Source: an uncultured Alphaproteobacteria bacterium
GTDB lineage: Bacteria; Pseudomonadota; Alphaproteobacteria; Rickettsiales; UBA1997
Direction of reading: 5' to 3'
Assembly (NCBI GenBank): GCA_903959715.1
Contig: CAJBXX010000198.1
Span: forward strand, 1-8,790
Length of the DNA: 8,790 bases
Shown here: positions 1-7,363 of the stretch, in pieces
How the letters are laid out: every line of letters starts with the position of its first letter
Position numbering within the stretch: the first letter of the stretch is position 1
The notes under the pieces: model-generated
The model's input: only the letters and a program-made list of their open reading frames with translations
Databases searched by the model: none
What the model was told of the DNA's origin: nothing
Program-made: the position numbers and the translations under genes

Positions 1-1
1 G

Positions 2-163
2 ACGGCACATCCCGCCAAATTCCCCGACTCAATCGAGATCGCCAAAACGCCACAACCAAAATTGCCAAATTTCTTAAATGATTTATATGAGAGAAAAGAA
101 AAATTTACAATTTTAGAAAATAATCTTGATGTGGTGAAGAAATTTATTTCAGCAAAAATATAA
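2..163 (+). CDS. thrC: Threonine synthase, C-terminal end (partial)
   Basis: This is the last 53 codons of a gene that enters from the left edge; reading frame 2 is open from the edge to the TAA at 161-163. The peptide begins TAHPAKFPDSIE and continues to LNDLYERKEKFTILENNLD, ending in FISAKI. The 'TAHPAKFPD' segment, followed by a short proline-containing linker, a 'L.DL..R.E.FT.L.N' stretch and a final helix, is the usual end of proteobacterial threonine synthase, which converts O-phosphohomoserine to threonine with pyridoxal phosphate in the cytoplasm. The catalytic lysine and PLP-binding parts lie outside the window, so the call rests on the tail only. The stop is 6 bases before ccmF, suggesting co-transcription. 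If correct, the organism keeps at least the last step of threonine synthesis, which is notable for a reduced genome. Confidence 0.8.
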   Translation, partial: TAHPAKFPDSIEIAKTPQPKLPNFLNDLYERKEKFTILENNLDVVKKFISAKI

Positions 164-169
164 TTCAAA

Positions 170-2026
170 ATGGCTCCAAATCTTGGTTTCGCAGCGCTAA
201 TTTTAAATTTATCGACAACTTTATTTGGCACATTTTTTTATTTTTTTTATCACCAAAAATATCGCGATCAAGATTTTGCTAAAATCTATTTAATGCTTTG
301 TTTTGTAAGCTTTGGAGCCTCAATTTTATCACAAATTTTTCTAATTTATAGTTTTATAATTTCTGATTATTCGGTTGCCAATGTTTATCAAAATTCACAT
401 CATCTCAAGCCTTTGCTCTACAAAATCGCCGGCTCATGGGGCAATCACGAAGGCTCAATGTTATTATTAATTTCAGTTTTATCATTTTACAATTTAATTT
501 TTGCTTTTTTTAGCAAATTGCCAAGCACCATAAAAATTAATGCCATTGCCACTCAAAATTTTATCATCACTCTTTTTTGTGCTTACACCGCCATAACTTC
601 AAACCCTTTTTTAAGAATTTTTCCGACGCCACAAAATGGGCTTGGACTCAATCCAATTTTACAAGATATTGGCTTGGCTCTTCATCCGCCAATGCTTTAT
701 GCTGGATATCTCGGCTTTAGCCTTGTTTTTGCCATCACGATCGGGGCCTTGATTTCCAAGGATTTCAACGACAAAGTTATAAAATCGCTTCGCTATTTAG
801 TTTATTTTTCATTCATGATTTTAACTTTAGGAATCGCTCTTGGCTCTTGGTGGGCATATCGCGAACTGGGTTGGGGCGGATATTGGTTTTGGGACCCAGT
901 TGAAAATATTTCTTTAATGCCATGGCTCTCTGCAATCGCTCTAATTCACGCCCTAAAGCTTGCCAAAGAAAATTCCGCCATGAAATCTTGGAGCGCTTTT
1001 TTGGCAATCATCACCATGATTTTATGTTTGCTTGGAATTTTTTTAACTCGCTCCGGCGTTTTAACTTCGGTTCACTCTTTCGCCATCAGCGCTAATCGCG
1101 GTTTTTTCATAATTTTTTTAATCTCAATAATTGGTGGATTTGGCTTGTTTATTTTTGCCAAAAATTTAAATTTTACAAAAATTTCTAAGAAAAATTTACA
1201 AAAAAATCGGCAATTATTTTTGATAATTGCCAATAATTATTTTCTGATTACTGCCCTACTCGTTGTTCTAATCGGAACGATTTATCCACTTTTATCTCGC
1301 GGTTTATTTAATCAATTTATCAGCATCGGCGCTTCTTATTATAATCAGGTTTTTGGAATTTTGCTCGTGCCTTTTTTAATATTTTTTATCGCCAATTCGA
1401 TTAAATTTAATAAAATATTAAAACCTTCCAACGCCTTGATTTTAGTGGTTTCAACACTTATCACTTCCATAGTTTTTTATATTTTTAAAAATATTGAATG
1501 GCTTAATTTATTAAATTTATTTTTAGCAATTTATGCGTTATTTTTAAATTTTTATTATTCCAAAAAACTGATTTCAACCCTTGCCCATGGCGGTTTCTTA
1601 TTAATTTTAATTGGCGTTATAATTTCCAATTCGGGCAACGAAATTAAAGAAATTAATTTGCAAAAAAATCAATCTTTTGCAATCAATAATTTTAATATAA
1701 AATTTTCCAACCTTGATTATCGTGCAGAAAAGAATTTTATTGCTCGCATCGGCGTTTTTGAAGTAACAAAAAATAATCAAATTATCACAACTTTAAAACC
1801 CGAATTGAGGCTTTATCCAATCAATGACCGCACCACCAATGAGAGTGCGATTTATCATCATCCGCTTTATGATTTATATGTCGTCATCGGCACTAAAGAT
1901 GAGGCAGAAAATTATGCCATTCGTGCTTATTTTAAACCAATGATTTCATTAATTTGGATCGGTGTCGCCTTGATTTTCTTCGGAATTTTAAGTCGTTTTT
2001 TAAAAATTTTTACCAAAAATTTTTAA
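170..2026 (+). CDS. ccmF: Cytochrome c-type biogenesis protein CcmF (haem lyase subunit)
   Basis: CcmF is the integral membrane core of the system I haem lyase, which with CcmH/CcmI ligates haem delivered by CcmE to apocytochrome c on the periplasmic side. The 618-residue product is slightly shorter than the usual 640-660. It is hydrophobic throughout, with many membrane segments. The tryptophan-rich WWD haem-handling motif WGGYWFWDPVEN is at residues 235-246. The four histidines expected as haem ligands are all present: H172 (LALHPPMLY), H260 (ALIHALK), H302 (LTSVHSF) and H473 (TLAHGGF), close to the E. coli positions 173, 261, 303 and 491. An early YKIAGSWGNHEGS segment and a late periplasmic region (RLYPINDRTTNES) also match the family. 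The start ATG lies 6 bases after the thrC stop and has no Shine-Dalgarno sequence. No other ccm gene is in the window, so the partners must be encoded elsewhere. Confidence 0.97.
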   Translation: MAPNLGFAALILNLSTTLFGTFFYFFYHQKYRDQDFAKIYLMLCFVSFGASILSQIFLIYSFIISDYSVANVYQNSHHLKPLLYKIAGSWGNHEGSMLLLISVLSFYNLIFAFFSKLPSTIKINAIATQNFIITLFCAYTAITSNPFLRIFPTPQNGLGLNPILQDIGLALHPPMLYAGYLGFSLVFAITIGALISKDFNDKVIKSLRYLVYFSFMILTLGIALGSWWAYRELGWGGYWFWDPVENISLMPWLSAIALIHALKLAKENSAMKSWSAFLAIITMILCLLGIFLTRSGVLTSVHSFAISANRGFFIIFLISIIGGFGLFIFAKNLNFTKISKKNLQKNRQLFLIIANNYFLITALLVVLIGTIYPLLSRGLFNQFISIGASYYNQVFGILLVPFLIFFIANSIKFNKILKPSNALILVVSTLITSIVFYIFKNIEWLNLLNLFLAIYALFLNFYYSKKLISTLAHGGFLLILIGVIISNSGNEIKEINLQKNQSFAINNFNIKFSNLDYRAEKNFIARIGVFEVTKNNQIITTLKPELRLYPINDRTTNESAIYHHPLYDLYVVIGTKDEAENYAIRAYFKPMISLIWIGVALIFFGILSRFLKIFTKNF

Positions 2027-2073
2027 TTTAGCAAAATAAAATTTCTTTCATAAAAATATTTATTGTTTTAAAA

Positions 2074-2107
2074 TAGGTTTGAAAAAAACATAAAACCTAA
2101 ATTTTTT
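2074..2107 (+). terminator. Weak hairpin plus T-run after ccmF, possible terminator
   Basis: TAGGTTT at 2074-2080 is exactly complementary to AAACCTA at 2093-2099, with a 12-base A-rich loop, and six T residues follow at 2102-2107. This is the form of an intrinsic terminator and it sits in the only sizeable gap (2027-2118) between ccmF and the next gene. The stem is just 7 bp with two G-C pairs and the loop is long, so stability is doubtful in such AT-rich sequence. A promoter for the downstream operon is also expected in this gap; a TATAAA at 2107-2112 is a possible -10 box, but its only -35-like partner (TTGAAA at 2079-2084) is 22 bases away, so no promoter is called. Confidence 0.35.
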
Positions 2108-2118
2108 ATAAAATTTTT

Positions 2119-2403
2119 ATGAAAATAATTATTTATCGCCAAGCCAAATCTGCCATGCAATCGGGCAAATTAAATTGTAAAAAATGGTTCGCAAAACCGA
2201 TCGAAGAAAAAACTTCGCGCTCTATGGATAACATCATGCGTTGGGTTTCTTGCGACAACACTCAATCACAATTACAACTTGAATTTTCTAACAAAGAAGA
2301 CGCCATTGAATATGCGACAAAAAATAATTTTGAATTTGAGATTCTTGAACCGCGTGAAGTAAAAATCAAACCCAAATCTTACGCTGAAAATTTTACCAAT
2401 TAA
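2119..2403 (+). CDS. NADH dehydrogenase (complex I) NDUFS4-like accessory subunit
   Basis: The 94-residue product matches the small 'ETC complex I subunit conserved region' family, the bacterial counterpart of mitochondrial NDUFS4 (18 kDa subunit), which sits on the peripheral arm of NADH:ubiquinone oxidoreductase. Diagnostic features are the N-terminal YRQAKSAMQSGK (residues 6-17), a W23 following two lysines, the central MRWVSCDN (40-47), QLQLEF.NKEDAIEYA (51-66) and the terminal PKSYAENF. Most alphaproteobacterial homologues I know continue after the final NF with several basic residues and a WTH-like end; here the protein stops two residues after NF, so the extreme C-terminus appears short. 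There is no signal peptide or membrane segment, consistent with a peripheral subunit. It heads the operon and has no visible Shine-Dalgarno sequence. The family is largely restricted to Alphaproteobacteria and mitochondria, making it the best taxonomic marker here. Confidence 0.9.
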   Translation: MKIIIYRQAKSAMQSGKLNCKKWFAKPIEEKTSRSMDNIMRWVSCDNTQSQLQLEFSNKEDAIEYATKNNFEFEILEPREVKIKPKSYAENFTN

Positions 2404-2406
2404 AAC

Positions 2407-3657
2407 ATGACAATAATCAACACCATCGCCGAAAAAATTCGCCAAAAAAACTTAGCAATTAATGATTTTTTTAGACAAAAATTTAACGAAAATCCCGCTT
2501 TTTTTTACAACTCGATTGATCTTCGTCACAGTTCTTATAAAATCAGTGCAATCGATACCAATTGCTATCCCGCGGGCTTTAACAATTTGTCAATTTCTGG
2601 CAAAAATAGTGCCGAAAATTTAATCGCCGAATTTTTATCAAAAAATTTTTCATCGAGTCCAAAAAATATTTTTATCATTCCCGAAAATCACACACGCAAT
2701 ATGCGTTATCTTGAAAATTTGGCGATAATTATTGAAATTTTACAACGGCAAAAATGTCAAGTTTTCGTGTCAACTTTTAATCCGGAAATAATTTCAAAAA
2801 CGGTTTTAACCCTTGAAAATCAAAGCACCATAACTCTTTATCCTTTGCAAAAAATTGCTGGAAAATTGGCGATTGAAAATGAAAATAAACAAAATATTTT
2901 CGCCGATTTGGCAATCTTAAATAATGATTTAACCAGTGGCGTTCCCGAGGTCTTAAATAATGTCTCGACCCCAATCAATCCGCCATTGGCAATGGGTTGG
3001 CATCAACGCACTAAATCGCAACATTTCAATATTTACAATCAAATTGCCGAAGAAATTTCTCAAATTTTAAATCTCGATCCGTGGCTTATTTCTTCAATGC
3101 ACGATCATTGCGAAGATGTTGATTTTAAAGAAAGCGTTGGGCTTGAATGTTTAGCAAAAAATGTTGAAAAACTTTTAACAAAAATCTCTGAAAAATATCG
3201 CGAACACAACATTAAAGATAAACCTTATTGTTATGTTAAAGCCGATAACGGCACCTACGGCATGGCGGTTTGGAGCGTTTTCAATCCGCAAGATGTTCTC
3301 GAAATAAATAAAAAAGAACGCAATAAAATGAATATGCTTAAAGGTTCAACCCAAACCAGCAAAGTCATGATTCAAGAGGGCATAATTACCGTTGATAAAA
3401 TCAATAACAATCCTTGCGAGCCCATGATTTACATGATTAACGGCAATGTCGCTCAAAATTTATTTCGCACCAATGAATCGCGCGATGATCACATCAGCTT
3501 GAACGCCAGCGGAGCCAATTTTTTTAATCTTGAAAATTTACCTCAAGAAAATAATTTTATCGATTCGAAAAATAATTCTATAATTACTTATGAATTAATT
3601 GCTAAAATGGCGTCTTTGGCGTCGGCAATTGAACTTCAATTTTTAAAAAATTTATGA
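2407..3657 (+). CDS. gshA: Glutamate-cysteine ligase (proteobacterial GshA family, ATP-grasp-like)
   Basis: This enzyme catalyses the first step of glutathione synthesis, joining glutamate through its gamma-carboxyl to cysteine with ATP, in the cytoplasm. The 416-residue product belongs to the family first defined in Acidithiobacillus ferrooxidans (Pfam GshA), unrelated to E. coli GshA. Family segments seen are DTNCYPAGFNNL (residues 50-61), an IIPENHTRNMRYLENLA stretch, LDPWLISS, the nucleotide/metal-binding-like VKADNGTYGMAV (from about 277), RNKM (305-308), MIQEGI (321-326) and PMIYMINGNV (339-348), followed by an N-A-S-G-A-N segment. Length is close to the family norm of about 430, so it looks intact. 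The start is 3 bases after the preceding stop, and the final ATGA overlaps the next gene, implying translational coupling. No glutathione synthetase (gshB) is in the window. Confidence 0.92.
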   Translation: MTIINTIAEKIRQKNLAINDFFRQKFNENPAFFYNSIDLRHSSYKISAIDTNCYPAGFNNLSISGKNSAENLIAEFLSKNFSSSPKNIFIIPENHTRNMRYLENLAIIIEILQRQKCQVFVSTFNPEIISKTVLTLENQSTITLYPLQKIAGKLAIENENKQNIFADLAILNNDLTSGVPEVLNNVSTPINPPLAMGWHQRTKSQHFNIYNQIAEEISQILNLDPWLISSMHDHCEDVDFKESVGLECLAKNVEKLLTKISEKYREHNIKDKPYCYVKADNGTYGMAVWSVFNPQDVLEINKKERNKMNMLKGSTQTSKVMIQEGIITVDKINNNPCEPMIYMINGNVAQNLFRTNESRDDHISLNASGANFFNLENLPQENNFIDSKNNSIITYELIAKMASLASAIELQFLKNL

Positions 3658-4421
3658 ACAAAAACTCGCGTCCAATTATTGGCATTTTGCCTGATTTCAA
3701 AGAAGGTGCGGTCAATGGTTATTCGATAAAAGATTATTACGCAATTCGTGCCAATTATGTTGATTCAATCAATGAAAATGGCGGTTTGGCGATTTTATTT
3801 ACTTATAATTATGATGCCATCGACGCTTATTTATCAATGATTGACGGCTTAATGGTGATTGGTGGCAATATGGATATCAGCCCTTCGCGTTATGGCGAAA
3901 ATTTTGTGCATCCAACCGTTAAACTTAATTTGCCTCGCGAAAATTTTGAACATGATGTCGTCAGCAAAGCTCTGAAAACTAATTTGCCAATTTTTGGAAT
4001 TTGCAACGGTATGCAATTAATTAGCGTTTTAAAGGGCGGTAAAATTATTCAACATATTCCCGACCATCCGCAATTAATGGATCACGAACAAAGTCATTTC
4101 GCCGAATTTAAAGAATATGGCAAGCCTTATCACGAATTAAAAATTGACAAAAATTCGCAATTTTATAAAATTATTGGGCAAGAAAAATTTTCCGCCAACT
4201 CTTCGCATCATCAAGCAATTGGCGATGTTGGCGAAGGCTTAAAAGTTGTTGCCACCGCTAATGACGGCGTAATTGAAGCTTTTGAAAATCCTCATCATCC
4301 ATTTTGTGTTGGCGTTCAATGGCACCCCGAATATCAAACTTGCGAAGCTGATAAAAAACTTTTTGAAGAATTTATTAAGCAATCTTCTTCTTATCAAAAA
4401 ATTAAAAATAATCATGGATAA
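3654..4421 (+). CDS. Class I glutamine amidotransferase-like gamma-glutamyl hydrolase (peptidase C26, PuuD-like)
   Basis: The 255-residue protein has the class I amidotransferase fold of peptidase family C26, whose members hydrolyse gamma-glutamyl amides such as gamma-glutamyl-GABA. The catalytic triad is visible: nucleophile C117 in the elbow PIFGICNGMQLI, and H224 and E226 in GVQWHPE. An SSHHQAI segment and the early GGNMDISPSRYGE loop also match PuuD-type hydrolases. The residue after the nucleophile is N, where PuuD and many relatives have R (GICRG), so the substrate may differ. It lacks a signal peptide and is cytoplasmic. It starts within the gshA stop (ATGA) and overlaps the pseudouridine synthase by 8 bases. 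The link with gshA suggests a gamma-glutamyl substrate, but which one (GABA conjugate, gamma-glutamylcysteine, glutathione, polyamine conjugate) cannot be told from sequence. Confidence 0.9.
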   Translation: MNKNSRPIIGILPDFKEGAVNGYSIKDYYAIRANYVDSINENGGLAILFTYNYDAIDAYLSMIDGLMVIGGNMDISPSRYGENFVHPTVKLNLPRENFEHDVVSKALKTNLPIFGICNGMQLISVLKGGKIIQHIPDHPQLMDHEQSHFAEFKEYGKPYHELKIDKNSQFYKIIGQEKFSANSSHHQAIGDVGEGLKVVATANDGVIEAFENPHHPFCVGVQWHPEYQTCEADKKLFEEFIKQSSSYQKIKNNHG

Positions 4422-5169
4422 AATTTCTCAAATAACCGACGAAAATAGCAACGAAAAAGGCATTCGCATCGCTAAAATAATCTCTCAAAGCGGTTTATGC
4501 TCTAGACGCGAAGCCGAGGCAATGATTTTAGAAGGTCGCGTTCAAGTCAACGGCAAATTCATTGATCATCCCGCTATTTTTATCACCGATCAATCGATCA
4601 AAGTTGACGGCAAATTGATCAACGAAAAACAGCCGACGCGTTTATTTTTATTTTACAAACCCGTTGCGACAATTTGCACGACATCAGACCCAGAGCGTCG
4701 CCCGACCGTTTTTAGTTTTTTTCCAAAAAACTTACCGCGTTTAATTAGCATCGGCAGACTTGATTTTAACACCGAAGGCTTGTTGCTTTTAACCACTAAC
4801 GGTGCGGTTGCAAGATATATCGAGCTTCCGAAAAATAAATGGATTCGCAAATATCGTGCTCGCGTTTTTGGCACTTTGAACCATGATAGACTTTACGCTT
4901 TAGCAAAAGGCATTTCGATTGAAGGCATAAAATATGGTCCAATCAAAATTGAAATCGACACCGAAAAAGATTCAAATTCTTGGCTTACAATTTCTTTAAC
5001 CGAAGGCAAAAATCGTGAAATTCGTAAAATTATGGAGCATATCGGCTTGCAAGTTAATCGCTTAATTCGCGTTTCTTTTGGTCCTTTCGTTCTAGGTGGC
5101 ATGAAGGTTGGCGAAATCGTTGAGGTTTCCAAAAAATCTTTAAAAGCTTCAATTCCTGAAATAATTTAA
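4414..5169 (+). CDS. rluB: rRNA pseudouridine synthase, RsuA/RluB family
   Basis: The enzyme isomerises a specific uridine in ribosomal RNA to pseudouridine; RluB of E. coli acts on helix 89-90 of 23S rRNA. The 251-residue product has an N-terminal S4 RNA-binding domain (about 17-63, with SGLCSRREAEAMILEGRVQVNG) and then the catalytic domain. The active-site aspartate is D117 in GRLDFNTEGLLLL, the family-wide motif, and the later GKNREIRK (198-205) with RLIRVSFGPF is the usual second signature. I chose the ATG at 4414: the S4 domain begins 16 residues later, whereas the in-frame ATG at 4273 would add 47 residues that are just an out-of-frame reading of the upstream gene. It overlaps that gene by 8 bases. 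It lacks the long basic C-terminal tail of E. coli RluB, so RsuA-family specificity (RluB, RluE, RluF, RsuA) is inferred from the GRLDFNTEG context and alphaproteobacterial convention. Confidence 0.92.
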   Translation: MDKISQITDENSNEKGIRIAKIISQSGLCSRREAEAMILEGRVQVNGKFIDHPAIFITDQSIKVDGKLINEKQPTRLFLFYKPVATICTTSDPERRPTVFSFFPKNLPRLISIGRLDFNTEGLLLLTTNGAVARYIELPKNKWIRKYRARVFGTLNHDRLYALAKGISIEGIKYGPIKIEIDTEKDSNSWLTISLTEGKNREIRKIMEHIGLQVNRLIRVSFGPFVLGGMKVGEIVEVSKKSLKASIPEII

Positions 5170-5181
5170 ATTTTATCAATT

Positions 5182-7257
5182 ATGTCATTCATAAACAAAA
5201 TTCTTAGAAAAAATAGTTCAAAAATTTTTATAATTAGTTTCTTGATTCTGTTTTTTGAATTAACCTTAATTCGCTATATCAATGCCTCGATTGTATCAAT
5301 AAGTTTTTATTCAAACATCATTTTATTAGCGAGTTTTTTTGGAATCGGAGCGGGATGTTTATTAAAAATAAAAAGAAATCTCTTTGCTTGGTTCCCAATA
5401 TTAATATTAATTTTACTATTAATATTGAATTTTAATATCTTGGCAATCAACACTTCGCAGAGTGAAATGATAATGTTCCAACTAAATGTAAACACTTATG
5501 AAATACCCGGTTGGTTAATTATAACTTTTATTTTTTCATTTGTTAGCGCTTTATTTTTAATTCTCGGTCAGCAATTAAAATTAACATTTCAAAGCTTTGA
5601 AAAATCAATTGACGCCTACTTATTTGATTTACTCGGAAGTATTGCGGGAATAATTACCTTTAGCGCTCTCTCTTATTTTGAATTAGGCTTTGTTTATTGG
5701 ATTTCCATCACTTGCATCTTATGGCTTCTCATCAATCAAACCCATAAAAATCCTGAAAAAAACAAAAAATATGATTTTATTTTTGCATGGATATTAGTAA
5801 TTTCTTTTGCACTGTTTTTAAATATTATTTTTGAAAATTCTTGGTGGTCAAAATATTATTTTATCAAATTAACAGAATATAAAAAAGGCGAACATTATCA
5901 CATTTCAACCAATAAAACTGGTCATCAAGCCATGGAAAAAGTACCAAAATTGTGGTTTTATCAAACGCCTTTTGATTCATTTAAAAATCCACAATATGAC
6001 GATGTCCTGATAATAGGGGCTGGAAGTGGTCAGGATGTTTCGATTGCATTACAAAATAATGTAAAAAATATTGACGCCGTTGATATCGAGCCGAGATTAG
6101 TCGAAATTGGCAAACAATATCACCCACTCAAGCCTTACATCGATCCACGAGTTAAAATCACCATCGCCGATGGCAGAAATTTTATCGAGAATCAAAAAGA
6201 CAAAAAATATGATTTAATAATTTTTGCTTTAACCGATTCTTTAACATTGGCTTCCAATAGCTCAAATACCAGGTTAGAAAGCTATTTGATGACGGTGGAA
6301 TCTTTTGCCAAAACCAAATCTCTTTTAAAAGAAAATGGCATGTTGATGCTCTATAACGATTATCGCAAAGATTGGCTAGTTGAAAAATTAACAAAAATGT
6401 TAGAGCAAAATTTTCCTGATAAAGTTATGGTGATTAATTCAAAAGTTGACAAAAGTGCACTTTTAATGGCGGGTAATAAAATTGCCAACTTCAATGAAGC
6501 TAAATTTATTAAAGAAAAAACCGAATTATCTTTTAAAAAAGCTTCTAAAATCGATCCAAAAAATCAAGTCGCAACTGACAACTGGCCCTTCTCCTACCTG
6601 TATAAACCATCAATCCCAAACTCTTACTCATTTATAATTTCATTTATTTTATTTTTGAGTGGTGGAGTGGTGTTTTCTTTTTTAAAAAAATATAAATCCG
6701 AACCGAATAATAAAAATTTATCTTGGCAACAATTTTTAAAAATAATTCCTTGGCATATGTTTTTTTTGGGAGCCGGTTTTATGCTTCTCGAAACCAAAAA
6801 CATTATTAATTTTCAATTGCTTTTTGGATCGACTTGGATCGTTAATTCTCTAGTCTTTATTGCCATTTTAGGACTCGCCTTTATTTCAGCAATTTTAGTT
6901 AAATTAAAATTAGTTATTAACAAAAAAACTCTCTATTTCTTGATGTTTTTTGCGGTCGTAATTTCAATTTTATTTCCTTTAAAATCAATCATAGAATTGC
7001 CTTTTTATTTAAAATATTTATCGGCGATTTTAATTTCATTGTTACCAATTTTTTTCGCAAATTTAATATTTTCGAGCCATTTTTCTCATCAAAATAATGC
7101 AGAAATTTCTTTTGGACTAAACATGTTGGGAGCTATTTGTGGCGGTCTTCTCGAATATCTTTCAATGCTTTGCGGTTATCATTTTTTACTTTATGTGATT
7201 GGAGCTTTTTATTTTCTAGCAATAATTTTTGCCGAGCTTGTTTACTGCAAAAAATAA
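5182..7257 (+). CDS. Polytopic membrane protein with spermidine-synthase-like domain
   Basis: The 691-residue protein has three parts. About seven membrane helices fill residues 13-215, including the family-type FDLLGSIAG (148-156). A soluble Rossmann domain (about 230-460) resembles spermidine synthase: nucleotide loop LIIGAGSGQD (276-285), acidic strand end AVDIEP (D301, E303), ADGRNF (D330), then YDLIIFALTDSLTL (343-356). About seven helices follow (484-690), with the conserved FLGAGFMLLETK (528-539), FGSTWIVN and LNMLGAICGGLLEYLSM. This arrangement matches large bacterial membrane proteins annotated 'spermidine synthase'. In true aminopropyltransferases the loop reads D-x-T-D; here it is A349-L-T-D352, so one active-site acidic residue is missing and polyamine synthesis should not be assumed. 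It ends the operon, 12 bases after the pseudouridine synthase. The substrate is unknown; the membrane halves could act in transport or bind a lipid-linked substrate. Confidence 0.85.
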   Translation: MSFINKILRKNSSKIFIISFLILFFELTLIRYINASIVSISFYSNIILLASFFGIGAGCLLKIKRNLFAWFPILILILLLILNFNILAINTSQSEMIMFQLNVNTYEIPGWLIITFIFSFVSALFLILGQQLKLTFQSFEKSIDAYLFDLLGSIAGIITFSALSYFELGFVYWISITCILWLLINQTHKNPEKNKKYDFIFAWILVISFALFLNIIFENSWWSKYYFIKLTEYKKGEHYHISTNKTGHQAMEKVPKLWFYQTPFDSFKNPQYDDVLIIGAGSGQDVSIALQNNVKNIDAVDIEPRLVEIGKQYHPLKPYIDPRVKITIADGRNFIENQKDKKYDLIIFALTDSLTLASNSSNTRLESYLMTVESFAKTKSLLKENGMLMLYNDYRKDWLVEKLTKMLEQNFPDKVMVINSKVDKSALLMAGNKIANFNEAKFIKEKTELSFKKASKIDPKNQVATDNWPFSYLYKPSIPNSYSFIISFILFLSGGVVFSFLKKYKSEPNNKNLSWQQFLKIIPWHMFFLGAGFMLLETKNIINFQLLFGSTWIVNSLVFIAILGLAFISAILVKLKLVINKKTLYFLMFFAVVISILFPLKSIIELPFYLKYLSAILISLLPIFFANLIFSSHFSHQNNAEISFGLNMLGAICGGLLEYLSMLCGYHFLLYVIGAFYFLAIIFAELVYCKK

Positions 7258-7363
7258 AGATAATAAAAATATAAAATTATTGTTGATTAATGAAAAGTTT
7301 TAATATTTATTTACGGTTTAAGAAAAACTGTCAACAAATATAAAAAATTAATAATACTTATTT
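7258..7363 (+). promoter_or_regulatory. AT-rich spacer with possible promoter for the next gene
   Basis: This 106-base non-coding spacer separates the operon from the orphan gene at 7364. It contains -10-like hexamers: TATAAA at 7339-7344, 20 bases before the ATG, and TATTTA at 7304-7309, which lies 18 bases after TTGTTG at 7280-7285. Neither pair is strong, and in such AT-rich sequence TATA-like hexamers occur by chance. ATAAT/ATTAT could pair just after the upstream stop but the stem is all A-T with no T-run of note, so no terminator is called. No Shine-Dalgarno sequence precedes the ATG at 7364. Confidence 0.25.

Larger units (their letters stand above)
2119..7257 (+). other. Probable five-gene operon
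   Basis: Five same-strand genes run without a gap large enough for a promoter and terminator: NDUFS4-like to gshA 3 bases, gshA to C26 hydrolase a 4-base ATGA overlap, C26 hydrolase to pseudouridine synthase an 8-base overlap, pseudouridine synthase to the membrane spermidine-synthase-like gene 12 bases. The gaps on either side (92 and 106 bases) are the first places where transcription could start or stop. Co-transcription is inferred from spacing only. Confidence 0.7.

Noticed and set aside
4273..4413. Upstream in-frame ATG that would lengthen the pseudouridine synthase by 47 residues.
   Set aside because: The added peptide is a low-complexity K/L/I-rich out-of-frame reading of the C26 hydrolase's conserved HPE region. 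The S4 domain fits a start at 4414.
5182..7257. Annotation as a true spermidine synthase (speE).
   Set aside because: SpeE is about 290 residues and soluble; this protein is 691 residues with about 14 membrane helices and lacks one acidic residue of the D-x-T-D loop.
7258..7290. ATAAT/ATTAT inverted repeat as a terminator after the operon.
   Set aside because: Stem is only A-T pairs and no T-run follows; such pairs are common by chance in this composition.
7304..7334. Minus-strand promoter with a perfect TTGACA (plus-strand TGTCAA at 7329-7334).
   Set aside because: No good -10 box at the right distance beyond generic AT-rich hexamers, and it would only transcribe antisense into the membrane spermidine-synthase-like gene.
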